Assembly (NCBI GenBank): GCA_027620595.1
Contig: JAQCDI010000022.1
Span: 1-15,748, forward strand
Direction of reading: 5' to 3'
Length of the DNA stretch: 15,748 nt
Origin: Bacteroidota bacterium
Lineage (GTDB): Bacteria; Bacteroidota; Rhodothermia; Rhodothermales; UBA10348
The position numbers and the translations under genes were made by a program. Under the pieces are notes generated by a model. That model worked only from the letters and a program-made list of their open reading frames with translations, had not been told where the DNA came from and made no database searches. The number at the start of each line of letters is the position of its first letter. The first letter of the stretch is position 1. Below are positions 6,651 through 15,364 of the stretch, one piece after another.

Positions 6651-8102
6651 GTGAGTACGGCAAGTACGGAAAAGACCCTCGCCCCGATGGCGGACTTCCA
6701 CGACGAAGCTCCGCTGGTCCGTGGGGGACTCAAATTCCACGACATCACCGAGATCGTTTCTTCCCATACGGAGAAGAAGACCCCGCTGGCCTGGTACGGC
6801 GCGTTCAGTCTGGCGCTGGCCGGCCTGATGCTGTTGGTGAGCATGATCGCCTACCTGTTCTGGAACGGAACCGGTGTCTGGGGACTGAACAACCCGGTAG
6901 GCTGGGGCTATGCCATCGTGAACTTCGTGTTCTGGGTGGGTATCGGTCACGCCGGAACGTTGATTTCGGCCATCCTCTTCCTGTTCAGGCAGCAGTGGCG
7001 CACGGCCATCAACCGGTCGGCCGAGGCCATGACCATCTTTGCCGTCATCTGCGCCCTGGTCTTCCCGACGATCCACGTGGGTCGTGTGTGGGCCATCTAC
7101 TGGACGCTTCCGGTGCCGAACCAGATGGGCATGTGGCCACAGTTCAAGAGCCCGCTGCTCTGGGACGTTTTCGCCGTTTCGACCTACTTCACCGTATCCC
7201 TGGTCTTCTGGTACATCGGACTGGTTCCGGATATTGCCACGCTGCGTGACCGTGCCAAGACGAAGCTTCGCCGGATGGTGCTGGGCGTCCTCTCGATGGG
7301 ATGGACAGGTGCCAACCGTCACTGGCGCAACTATGAGAAGGCCTACCTGCTCCTGGCAGCCCTGGCCACGCCGCTGGTGCTTTCGGTGCACTCGGTCGTT
7401 TCCTTCGACTTTGCCGTGTCCATCGTCCCCGGATGGCACACCACCATCTTCCCGCCCTACTTCGTTGCGGGGGCCATTTTCTCCGGATTTGCCATGGTGG
7501 TCACCCTTCTCGTGATTGCCCGGAAGATCTACGGTGTGGAGAACATCATCACGACCGACCATCTCGAGAAGATGAACATCATCATCCTGTTGACAGGAAC
7601 GATGGTCGGCTTTGCCTACATCACGGAGTTCTTTGTTGCCTGGTACTCGGGCGTGCAATACGAGCAGTATGCCTTCGTGAACCGCATGTTTGGCCCCTAT
7701 GCATGGGCCTACTGGACGATGATGACCTGCAACCTCTTCTTCCCCCAGTTCTTCTGGTTCAAGAAGCTGCGCCGCAACATCACGTTCATGTTCATCATCT
7801 CGATCTTCGTGAACATCGGGATGTGGTTCGAGCGCTTCGTGATCACGGTCACCTCGTTGCACCGCGACTACCTGCCTTCCTCGTGGGACTACTACACTCC
7901 GACGATCGTCGACGTCCTGACTTTTGTCGGCACGTTCGGCCTCTTCTTTACGCTCTTCCTGTTGTTCCTGCGCTGGCTGCCCATGGTGGCGGTGGCTGAA
8001 GTCAAGGGTATCCTGCCCGAGGCGGATCCCCACTTCTATGATCACGAAGGCGACGGACACGGGGCGCATCACGATGTGAGCGTCAGCGCCGCCAAGCATT
8101 AA
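6651..8102 (+). CDS. actC: Alternative complex III subunit ActC, NrfD-like quinol-oxidising membrane protein
   Basis: A 483-residue polytopic inner-membrane protein of the NrfD/PsrC family with about ten hydrophobic spans. In ACIII, ActC holds the menaquinol site and donates electrons to the ActB iron-sulfur clusters; conserved polar residues inside the membrane are thought to carry protons. Recognisable family blocks are WVGIGHAGTLISAIL (95-109), FPTIHVGRVWAIYW (138-151), SVHSVVSFDFAVSIVPGWH (245-263), MVGFAYITEFFVAWYSG (318-334) and MWFERFVI (391-398). The C-terminal tail is rich in His and Asp. The start shown is GTG at 6651, 38 bases after actB; an in-frame ATG at 6687 (MADFHDEAPL) is equally plausible because family members often begin near that point. 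Neither has a clear ribosome binding site. The related ActF downstream is a second copy of the same fold. Confidence 0.94.
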   Translation: MSTASTEKTLAPMADFHDEAPLVRGGLKFHDITEIVSSHTEKKTPLAWYGAFSLALAGLMLLVSMIAYLFWNGTGVWGLNNPVGWGYAIVNFVFWVGIGHAGTLISAILFLFRQQWRTAINRSAEAMTIFAVICALVFPTIHVGRVWAIYWTLPVPNQMGMWPQFKSPLLWDVFAVSTYFTVSLVFWYIGLVPDIATLRDRAKTKLRRMVLGVLSMGWTGANRHWRNYEKAYLLLAALATPLVLSVHSVVSFDFAVSIVPGWHTTIFPPYFVAGAIFSGFAMVVTLLVIARKIYGVENIITTDHLEKMNIIILLTGTMVGFAYITEFFVAWYSGVQYEQYAFVNRMFGPYAWAYWTMMTCNLFFPQFFWFKKLRRNITFMFIISIFVNIGMWFERFVITVTSLHRDYLPSSWDYYTPTIVDVLTFVGTFGLFFTLFLLFLRWLPMVAVAEVKGILPEADPHFYDHEGDGHGAHHDVSVSAAKH

Positions 8103-8130
8103 TCCAACCACGCATTCCAAGCACGCAGCC

Positions 8131-8739
8131 ATGCTGAATCAACTGGCACGTGACGTCAAGGCGAGCATGAGCATCTACGAGGCCGGGGAAGACCAGGTCT
8201 ACGGGGTCCTCGCCGAGTTCGCCCATCCGGGAGAGCTGTTGCACGCCGCAGAAGCGGTCCGCAAGGCCGGTTATCGTCATTACGACACCCACAGCCCGTT
8301 CCCGATCCACGGGATGGACAAGGCCATGGGACTGGGCAACTCCATCGTGGGTTGGATCACTCTCGGGGGCGGGATTACCGGTCTGGCGCTGGCCACCCTC
8401 ATGCAGTGGTGGATGAGCGCCGTGGACTATCCGATCAACATCTCCGGCAAGCCGTTCTTTGCGGTCGAACCGTCGATCCCGATCATGTTCGAGCTCACGG
8501 TCCTCCTGGCTTCCCTGGCCACGGCCGCCGGCATGTTCGCGCTCAACGGTCTGCCCCGGCCCTACAACCCGCTGTTCTACTCGAAGAACTTCCTGCGCGT
8601 GACGGACGATGCCTTCTTCCTGCACATTGCCGCCAGCGATGGCCGGTTCAGCCAGGAAGCCACCACGCAGATGCTCCGGGACCTGGGAGCCTCCAACGTG
8701 GAGACCATTCACGACCGCGGAACCGAGGACGAAGACTGA
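8131..8739 (+). CDS. actD: Alternative complex III subunit ActD (DUF3341)
   Basis: A 202-residue membrane protein of the DUF3341 family, the ActD subunit of ACIII. A cytoplasmic N-terminal domain (YGVLAEFAHPGELLHAAEAVRKAGY, in two parts, about 24-48, then YDTHSPFPIHGMD at 51-63) is typical of the family and resembles a small alpha/beta fold. Two membrane spans follow (about 70-95 and 115-138) joined by an aromatic loop with FFAVEPSIP, and a soluble C-terminal part includes DAFFLHI. ActD has no cofactor; in known ACIII structures it packs against ActC/ActF. The gene begins 28 bases after actC. ATG 8131 is used; an in-frame ATG at 8167 (MSIYEAGE) would shorten the product by 12 residues and cannot be excluded. 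Confidence 0.92.
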   Translation: MLNQLARDVKASMSIYEAGEDQVYGVLAEFAHPGELLHAAEAVRKAGYRHYDTHSPFPIHGMDKAMGLGNSIVGWITLGGGITGLALATLMQWWMSAVDYPINISGKPFFAVEPSIPIMFELTVLLASLATAAGMFALNGLPRPYNPLFYSKNFLRVTDDAFFLHIAASDGRFSQEATTQMLRDLGASNVETIHDRGTEDED

Positions 8740-8778
8740 GCGACACCGGTGCCTCCGGTGCCGAACCCGACCCGAATC

Positions 8779-9384
8779 ATGATCAAGACCTCACGTACAT
8801 TCTCCTCCCTGCTCGTTCTGGCCGCTTTCGTGGGCCTGACCGGATGCCAGGGTTCGCTCTCCAAGAAGCCGCCGGTTCACTTGAACCAGAACATGGACTT
8901 CCAGGAGCGTTTCGATGCCCAGGAGTCCAACGCCTTCTTTGCCGACAACCGCGCCATGCGCGAGCCGGTGGGGGGAACCGTGGCGCGTGGCTTCCTCAAG
9001 GACGACACCGTCCTCTGGGCCGGCCGCGATGCGAACGGCGACTTCGTGGACAACCCGCTTGCCGTGGACATGGCGCTGCTTGAGCGCGGCCGCGAGAAAT
9101 ACGACATCTATTGCAGCGTGTGTCACGGGCTTTCCGGCGACGGCCTGGGCATCATCATGACGGGTGGCTACGGCTACGTTCCCGCGCCGACCTACCACTC
9201 CGACATGCTGCGCGCCCAGGCGGATGGGTACATCTATGATGCCCTCACCAACGGAATCCGCAGCATGCCCGGCTATGGTACGCAGATCCGGGTAAACGAT
9301 CGCTGGGCCATCGTGGCCTACATCCGTGCGCTCCAGCGCAGTCAGGCCGCCTCGGCGGCCGATGTGCCGGAAAGCGAGCGCTAG
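8779..9384 (+). CDS. actE: Alternative complex III subunit ActE, monohaem cytochrome c lipoprotein
   Basis: A 201-residue periplasmic lipoprotein with one class I cytochrome c domain. A signal peptide (MIKTSR, then a hydrophobic core) ends in the lipobox LTGC, making C23 the lipidated residue. The haem site is CSVCH (112-116) and the likely distal methionine is M163 in RSMPGYG. ActE receives electrons from ActA or passes them to the next acceptor; here that would be the haem c domain of CoxB, because no soluble cytochrome gene is present in the operon. The frame also allows a GTG start at 8749, ten residues upstream, just after actD; ATG 8779 gives a proper lipoprotein signal and is preferred. 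Length and gene order match ActE of Rhodothermus-like operons. Confidence 0.94.
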   Translation: MIKTSRTFSSLLVLAAFVGLTGCQGSLSKKPPVHLNQNMDFQERFDAQESNAFFADNRAMREPVGGTVARGFLKDDTVLWAGRDANGDFVDNPLAVDMALLERGREKYDIYCSVCHGLSGDGLGIIMTGGYGYVPAPTYHSDMLRAQADGYIYDALTNGIRSMPGYGTQIRVNDRWAIVAYIRALQRSQAASAADVPESER

Positions 9385-9419
9385 ACTGGAACCGTCCCAC
9401 ACTCCACCGACGAATCGAG

Positions 9420-9434
9420 ACCCGGTTTTCGGGT
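9420..9434 (+). repeat. Small hairpin between actE and actF
   Basis: ACCCG (9420-9424), loop GTTTT, CGGGT (9430-9434): a perfect five-base-pair stem in the 69-base actE-actF gap, the longest gap inside the operon. It lacks a following T-run, so it is unlikely to be a terminator; it may affect mRNA processing or be chance. Confidence 0.3.
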
Positions 9435-9453
9435 AACCAACAAGCGAAAGCGC

Positions 9454-10716
9454 ATGTCTGAGTCAGTAAAACGAAGCAATCCGCTGGTCTGGTTGATCGA
9501 CCCCTTCAAGTCGACGGCCAGCCATGCCGATCCCGTATACCGCTTCTCGTGGTCGCAAGCCGCCTGGCTGCTGCCGCTGGCCATCGGGATTGCCGGCCTG
9601 GTCATCAGCGCCGTGGGCTGGGCCACCGATTCGCACCAGTTCTATTTCTCCTATCTGATCGGATGGGCGTTCTGTCTGTCTGTCACCCTGGGTGCCTACT
9701 TCTTTGTTGTGATCCAGCACATGACAAAGGCGCGCTGGAGCGTAGTCCTGCGGCGCATCCCGGAGACGCTTATCTGGTCGTTCCCGCTGCTCGCGGTACT
9801 CAGCATCCCGGTCATCCTCGGCATGCACGACCTCTACCATTGGACGCATGCCGAATTGCTTGATCCGGCCAGCCCCGAGTTCGATCCGATCATCGCAGGA
9901 AAGGCCGCTTACCTCAATACGCCCTTCTTCCTGGCCCGCCTTGCTTTCTATTTCCTCGTCTGGACGTTCATCTCCTTCAAGCTCTACTCACTGAGCCTGA
10001 AGCAGGATGTCGATCCTGACGGGTCGATCCCGAAACAGCAGCGCAAGTGGAGTGCCATCGGGCTCGTGCTGGGCGGCATATCGACCGCGTTTGCCGGTAT
10101 GGACATCCTGATGTCCCTGGATCCGCACTGGTTCTCGACCATCTTCGGCATCTACTTCTTTGCCGGCTCCTTCATGGTAATCATGGCTGTCATGGCCTTG
10201 ACCGCCATGATCCTGCAACGCAACGGCATGCTCCAGGGCGTGATCAAGGTGGACCACTACCAGGACCTGGGCAAATTCCTGTTCGGCTTCACGGTGTTCT
10301 GGGCCTACATCGGTTTCAGCCAGTACATGCTCATCTGGTACGGCAACCTTCCTGAAGAGACCCTTTTCTACCGTCATCGCATGGAGCACGGATGGGAGAC
10401 GTTCTCGGCAATTCTGCTGGTATGCCACTTCATCATCCCGTTCGTCGTCCTGATCGGTCGCTGGTCAAAGCGGTTGCTTCCGCTCCTCGGATTCATGTGC
10501 GTCTGGATGATCACGATGCACTGGTTTGACTACTTCTGGATTGCGGCGCCCGTCCTCCACGGTGACCACGCGGTCATGAGTCTGTACGACGTGGCTGCAT
10601 GGCTCGGGCTCTTCGGTGTATTCGTCGGTGCGTTCATGTACCGCCTCAGCCGTCATCCGCTGGTTCCGCAGCGCGATCCGCGGCTGGCCAAATCCCTTTC
10701 GTTCACGAACTCCTGA
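9454..10716 (+). CDS. actF: Alternative complex III subunit ActF, NrfD-like membrane protein
   Basis: A 420-residue polytopic inner-membrane protein with about ten spans, the second NrfD-type subunit of ACIII and a paralogue of ActC. Family blocks include FVVIQHMTKARWSVVLRR (84-101), MHDLYHW (124-130), AGMDILMSLDPHWFSTIFG (214-232), the strongly typical DLGKFLFGFTVFWAYIGFSQ (271-290) followed by YMLIWYGNLPEET, and MHWFDYFWI (355-363). ActF lacks a redox cofactor; it is usually discussed as contributing a proton pathway or a non-catalytic counterpart to ActC. The ATG at 9454 follows the hairpin gap after actE and has only a purine-rich AAGCGAAAG before it. The next gene begins 11 bases after its stop. 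Confidence 0.94.
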   Translation: MSESVKRSNPLVWLIDPFKSTASHADPVYRFSWSQAAWLLPLAIGIAGLVISAVGWATDSHQFYFSYLIGWAFCLSVTLGAYFFVVIQHMTKARWSVVLRRIPETLIWSFPLLAVLSIPVILGMHDLYHWTHAELLDPASPEFDPIIAGKAAYLNTPFFLARLAFYFLVWTFISFKLYSLSLKQDVDPDGSIPKQQRKWSAIGLVLGGISTAFAGMDILMSLDPHWFSTIFGIYFFAGSFMVIMAVMALTAMILQRNGMLQGVIKVDHYQDLGKFLFGFTVFWAYIGFSQYMLIWYGNLPEETLFYRHRMEHGWETFSAILLVCHFIIPFVVLIGRWSKRLLPLLGFMCVWMITMHWFDYFWIAAPVLHGDHAVMSLYDVAAWLGLFGVFVGAFMYRLSRHPLVPQRDPRLAKSLSFTNS

Positions 10717-10727
10717 CCTGAAGATCC

Positions 10728-11030
10728 ATGGGAGCTTCCCACAACAACCCCGGCGTCGAGCCCGAGGACATCAACACGTCCACGCTCTTCCGCGTCATCC
10801 TAGTCAGCTCTCTTGTCGTGGTTGCCCTGGTGGTCGCAGGGTTTAACCTGGCCCATCAGAAATTCAAGGCAGTCCAGCTCGAGGTCACCCAGCTGACCGG
10901 CTATCCTGCGCTGCACGAGACCCAGATGATGGGCTCGTCCAAGCTGAGCGGCTACGCAGCCAATGGAGACGGTACCTACCGCATCCCCATCGAGCGCGCC
11001 ATGGAATTGGAAACCCAGGACGCCCAATAA
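10728..11030 (+). CDS. Unnamed 100-residue single-span membrane protein at the ACIII-oxidase junction
   Basis: I do not recognise a named family with certainty. The product has a short polar N-terminus (MGASHNNPGVEPEDINTST), one membrane span at about 21-41 and a C-terminal soluble part that, with the acidic N-terminus inside, would face the periplasm. The C-terminal block contains LSGYAANGDGTYRIPIERAM (73-92). From memory, small proteins ending in a similar tyrosine...RIPI-x-x-AM pattern occur beside SCO and oxidase genes in several phyla, but this was not checked. It has no cysteine, so it carries neither haem c nor a copper CxxxC site. It lies 11 bases after actF and directly before the SCO gene, in the same operon with normal codon use. 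It may be an extra ACIII or oxidase subunit, a linker of the supercomplex, or an assembly factor. Confidence 0.85.
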   Translation: MGASHNNPGVEPEDINTSTLFRVILVSSLVVVALVVAGFNLAHQKFKAVQLEVTQLTGYPALHETQMMGSSKLSGYAANGDGTYRIPIERAMELETQDAQ

Positions 11031-11070
11031 CTTCTTGACCCCCGGTACGATCGAAAGCACGCTTCGACTT

Positions 11071-11907
11071 ATGGCCCTGATGCTCCTGCTGGCCGTCTTC
11101 GGTCAGTTTTCCGTTATGGCCCAGGCCGACACGGAACAGGGGCAAAAAGGCATACATCCCTCCCTGAGCGGGGTGGGTGTTGAGGAGAAGCTGGGGACGA
11201 TGCTTCCGCGGGACGTCGTGTTCATGGACTCGGACGGGCGTCAGGTAACGCTTGGACAGTACATGGATCAGGGGAGACCCCTGCTGCTCAACTTCATCTA
11301 CCATAACTGCCCGATGCTGTGCAGCATCACGTTGGAAGCGCTGGGGCAGACGCTGTCGGAGATGGACTGGACGCCAGGAGAGCAGTTCGAGGTCCTGTCC
11401 ATCAGTTTCGGTGCGCGAGAAACCCCCGAAATGGCCGCTCGAGCGCGGGAGCGGATGCTGACCAAACTCAATCGTGAGGAGGCCTCGGAAGGATGGCACT
11501 TCCTCGTAGGGGACTCCCTCAATGTGCATCTGCTTACGGATGCCTTAGGGTACTCCTTCAAATGGGTGGCCTCCACCCAGGAGTATGCCCATCCGGCGGT
11601 ATTGGTCTTTGCAGGAGAGGATGGGAAAGTAACCCGTTACCTGCACGGCCTTGACCTGCCCGCCAATGATGTACGCAAGGCACTGGTCGAGGCATCGGAA
11701 GGGAAAGTGGGATCGGTCATGGACCAGGTCCTGATGTACTGCTATCAGTATGATCCCGGCTCGAATTCCTACGTTTTACACGCAACAAACCTGATGAAGG
11801 TGGGTGGTATGCTCACGCTGATGCTGCTGGGTGTCGGGCTTTTCGTCTTCTGGCGAAGGGAGCGCGATCGGCAGTCAGGAGGCGTTCCCCACTTTACATC
11901 CGGGTAG
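11071..11907 (+). CDS. SCO1/SenC-type copper chaperone for oxidase assembly, C-terminally anchored
   Basis: A thioredoxin-fold copper-binding protein of the SCO1/SenC family that supplies copper to, or reduces, the CuA site of cytochrome c oxidase subunit II. It has the copper motif CPMLC (C80, C84) in the context FIYHNCPMLC and the third ligand H174 in EYAHPA. A short signal-like segment precedes VMAQA; a hydrophobic segment near the C-terminus (about 246-261, followed by WRRER) probably anchors the protein, unlike classical SCO proteins that are held by an N-terminal helix. The block MYCYQYDPGSNSYV (222-235) before that span recurs in related proteins. Start choice is uncertain: ATG 11071 is shown; TTG 11035, five bases after the preceding stop, would give a longer n-region with an arginine; ATG 10963 would overlap the preceding gene by 68 bases and is unlikely. 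coxB follows 27 bases later. Confidence 0.9.
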   Translation: MALMLLLAVFGQFSVMAQADTEQGQKGIHPSLSGVGVEEKLGTMLPRDVVFMDSDGRQVTLGQYMDQGRPLLLNFIYHNCPMLCSITLEALGQTLSEMDWTPGEQFEVLSISFGARETPEMAARARERMLTKLNREEASEGWHFLVGDSLNVHLLTDALGYSFKWVASTQEYAHPAVLVFAGEDGKVTRYLHGLDLPANDVRKALVEASEGKVGSVMDQVLMYCYQYDPGSNSYVLHATNLMKVGGMLTLMLLGVGLFVFWRRERDRQSGGVPHFTSG

Positions 11908-11916
11908 TTATTCAAG

Positions 11917-11924
11917 AAAGAGGA
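11917..11924 (+). promoter_or_regulatory. Shine-Dalgarno-like site of coxB
   Basis: AAAGAGGA ends ten bases before the coxB ATG at 11935. It is the only clear purine-rich ribosome binding site in the operon; most other genes here start without one, which makes coxB a candidate for stronger independent initiation. Confidence 0.5.
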
Positions 11925-11934
11925 CAAAGCCATC

Positions 11935-12861
11935 ATGGGCGATAACGGATCTGTCTGGTTGCCGGACCCGGGAACGGCTCTCGCAGGAGAGGTCGATTCC
12001 CTTTTCTGGTTCGTGTTCTGGACAAGCACCATCATGTTTGCGATGGTCATTGCCGCCAAGCTGTATTTCATGGTGAAGTACAAGCGCAAGAACGAACAGG
12101 AAGTACCGGAGCCGGTCGAGGAAAGCAAGTGGCTGGAAGCAGCCTGGATCGTCGTGCCGACCATCCTGGTTCTCGTCGTGTTCACCTGGGGCTTCGATGT
12201 GTTCGTCAAGCTGAATTCCGCGCCGCCGGACTCGTACCAGATCAGTGTGCGTGCCCAGCAGTGGTCATGGGAGTTCTCCTACGCCGAGGGAGCCACATCG
12301 TACACCGAGCTTTATGTGCCTGTTGGACGCCCCGTCAAGCTGAACATGACGTCGGCCGATGTGCTGCATTCCTTCTTCGTCCCCTCGTTCCGGGTAAAAC
12401 ACGATGTCATTCCCAACCGGTACACGTCGGTCTGGTTCATGGCGGAGGAGGCCGGGGAGTATGACATCCACTGCACGGAATACTGCGGTACCCAGCACTC
12501 GGGAATGAATGCGAAGGTCGTGGCCGTGTCGGAAGAGGATTTCGCGGCCTGGATTGCCGAGCAGAGCCAGGATCTGCCCCCGGCCGTCCTTGGCGAGCAG
12601 GTTTTTGCCCAGTGCCGCGCCTGCCATTCGATTGATGGTACGCCGGGCATCGGCCCCACGCTGAAGGGCATCTACGGGCAGACACACGCGTTTACCGACG
12701 GCACGTCCGCCCTGGTCGACGACGATTACCTGCTCGAGTCCATCGTCAATCCGGCAGTCAGGATACGTGAAGGGTTCGCCCCTGTCATGCCCGCCGGTTT
12801 TTCAGCGCTGTCCCAGAAACAGCTGGACGGCCTCGTAGCCTACATCAAGACGCTCGAGTAA
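11935..12861 (+). CDS. coxB: Cytochrome c oxidase subunit II with fused cytochrome c domain (caa3 type)
   Basis: A 308-residue subunit II of a caa3 oxygen reductase. Two membrane spans (about 24-47 and 68-90) are followed by a cupredoxin domain carrying the complete CuA set: H145 (DVLHSFF), then C180, E182, C184, H188 and M191 in HCTEYCGTQHSGM. The aromatic electron-entry stretch is QQWSWEF (108-114). A C-terminal class I cytochrome c domain contains CRACH (227-231) and the probable distal M285 in APVMPAGF. The fused haem lets the oxidase take electrons directly from a membrane partner, here most likely ActE of ACIII encoded upstream. No signal peptide is evident: the N-terminus MGDNGSVWLPDP runs straight into the first span. 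It has the best ribosome binding site of the operon. coxA follows after 45 bases that contain a 7-bp dyad. Confidence 0.96.
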   Translation: MGDNGSVWLPDPGTALAGEVDSLFWFVFWTSTIMFAMVIAAKLYFMVKYKRKNEQEVPEPVEESKWLEAAWIVVPTILVLVVFTWGFDVFVKLNSAPPDSYQISVRAQQWSWEFSYAEGATSYTELYVPVGRPVKLNMTSADVLHSFFVPSFRVKHDVIPNRYTSVWFMAEEAGEYDIHCTEYCGTQHSGMNAKVVAVSEEDFAAWIAEQSQDLPPAVLGEQVFAQCRACHSIDGTPGIGPTLKGIYGQTHAFTDGTSALVDDDYLLESIVNPAVRIREGFAPVMPAGFSALSQKQLDGLVAYIKTLE

Positions 12862-12875
12862 TCCGAGCCGGCATC

Positions 12876-12891
12876 ACTATTCAGGAATAGT
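12876..12891. repeat. Perfect 7-bp dyad between coxB and coxA
   Basis: ACTATTC-AG-GAATAGT is a perfect inverted repeat, A/T-rich in GC-rich surroundings, centred in the 45-base gap and ending 15 bases before the coxA ATG. It could be a protein-binding site or a six-base-pair mRNA hairpin with loop CAGG near the coxA ribosome landing site. No T-run follows, so termination is unlikely. Confidence 0.45.
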
Positions 12892-12906
12892 CAAGCGCAC
12901 GCCCCC

Positions 12907-14604
<1,698 letters not shown>

Positions 14605-14639
14605 ACGGGCCGGACGGCTCCCTGAATACACTCGCAACC

Positions 14640-15314
14640 ATGGCGCATTCACCGACCAATCAACCGGCCCACGTCAAGCACTACTTCGTCTCATCCGAAC
14701 AGCAGTTCGATGCAGCGAAGATGGGCATGTGGCTCTTCCTGATCACGGAGATCCTGCTGTTCTCGGGCATGTTCGTGGCGTACACCGTGTACCGTTCGTG
14801 GCATCCGGAGACCTGGACAGCCCTCTCAACGGCACTCGACTGGAAACTTGGGGGTCTGAACACCCTGGTGCTGTTGGCATCGTCCTTCACGGTGGCCATG
14901 GGGATCAACCAGATCCAGCGGGGTAACCAGAAAGGGTTGCTCATCAACCTGGTGCTGACGTTCGTCTTTGCCGGTGTCTTCCTCGTGGTCAAGTACTTCG
15001 AGTACACGGCCAAATTCGAGCACGGTCTGTTTCCCGGGGCTGCCTTCAACCCCCACGGCGTCTCCCACGGATTTGATTACGCCTCGTACAATGTGCCTTA
15101 CGGCCCCCAGTTCTTCTCCATCTACTTCGTGATGACCGGCATCCACGGTTTCCACGTGCTGGTGGGCATGGGGCTGTTTGCCTGGATCACGGTCAAGGCC
15201 CTCAAAGGACGGTTCTCTGCAGAGTACTACACGCCGGTCGAGAACTGTGGTCTGTACTGGCACCTGGTGGACATCATCTGGATCTTCCTCTTCCCGCTGC
15301 TCTACCTGATCTGA
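14640..15314 (+). CDS. coxC: Cytochrome c oxidase subunit III
   Basis: A 224-residue polytopic subunit of the haem-copper oxygen reductase. It has about five membrane spans, so it is the short form lacking the first two helices of the seven-span mitochondrial type. Family landmarks are KMGMWLFLITEILLFSGMF (27-45) with E37, KYFEY (118-122), FVMTGIHGFHVLVG (163-176) and the C-terminal YWHLVDIIWIFLFPLLYL (206-223). It binds no metal; subunit III keeps the proton uptake path and the active site stable during turnover. The gene lies 35 bases after coxA and 50 bases before coxD, completing the usual II-I-III-IV order. Confidence 0.95.
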   Translation: MAHSPTNQPAHVKHYFVSSEQQFDAAKMGMWLFLITEILLFSGMFVAYTVYRSWHPETWTALSTALDWKLGGLNTLVLLASSFTVAMGINQIQRGNQKGLLINLVLTFVFAGVFLVVKYFEYTAKFEHGLFPGAAFNPHGVSHGFDYASYNVPYGPQFFSIYFVMTGIHGFHVLVGMGLFAWITVKALKGRFSAEYYTPVENCGLYWHLVDIIWIFLFPLLYLI

Positions 15315-15364
15315 CCGAACGACGTCCATCCCCCGTTTCTGACTGATTCCAACCCCGAATTCCG

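Noticed and set aside
3517..6663. Two long minus-strand open frames opposite actB
   Set aside because: They follow the third-position GC bias of actB, have low-complexity translations and no start or promoter context.
6570..8132. Minus-strand open frame of 520 codons opposite actC
   Set aside because: The highly charged His/Asp/Glu-rich translation has no recognisable domain; it is the shadow of the hydrophobic ActC codons.
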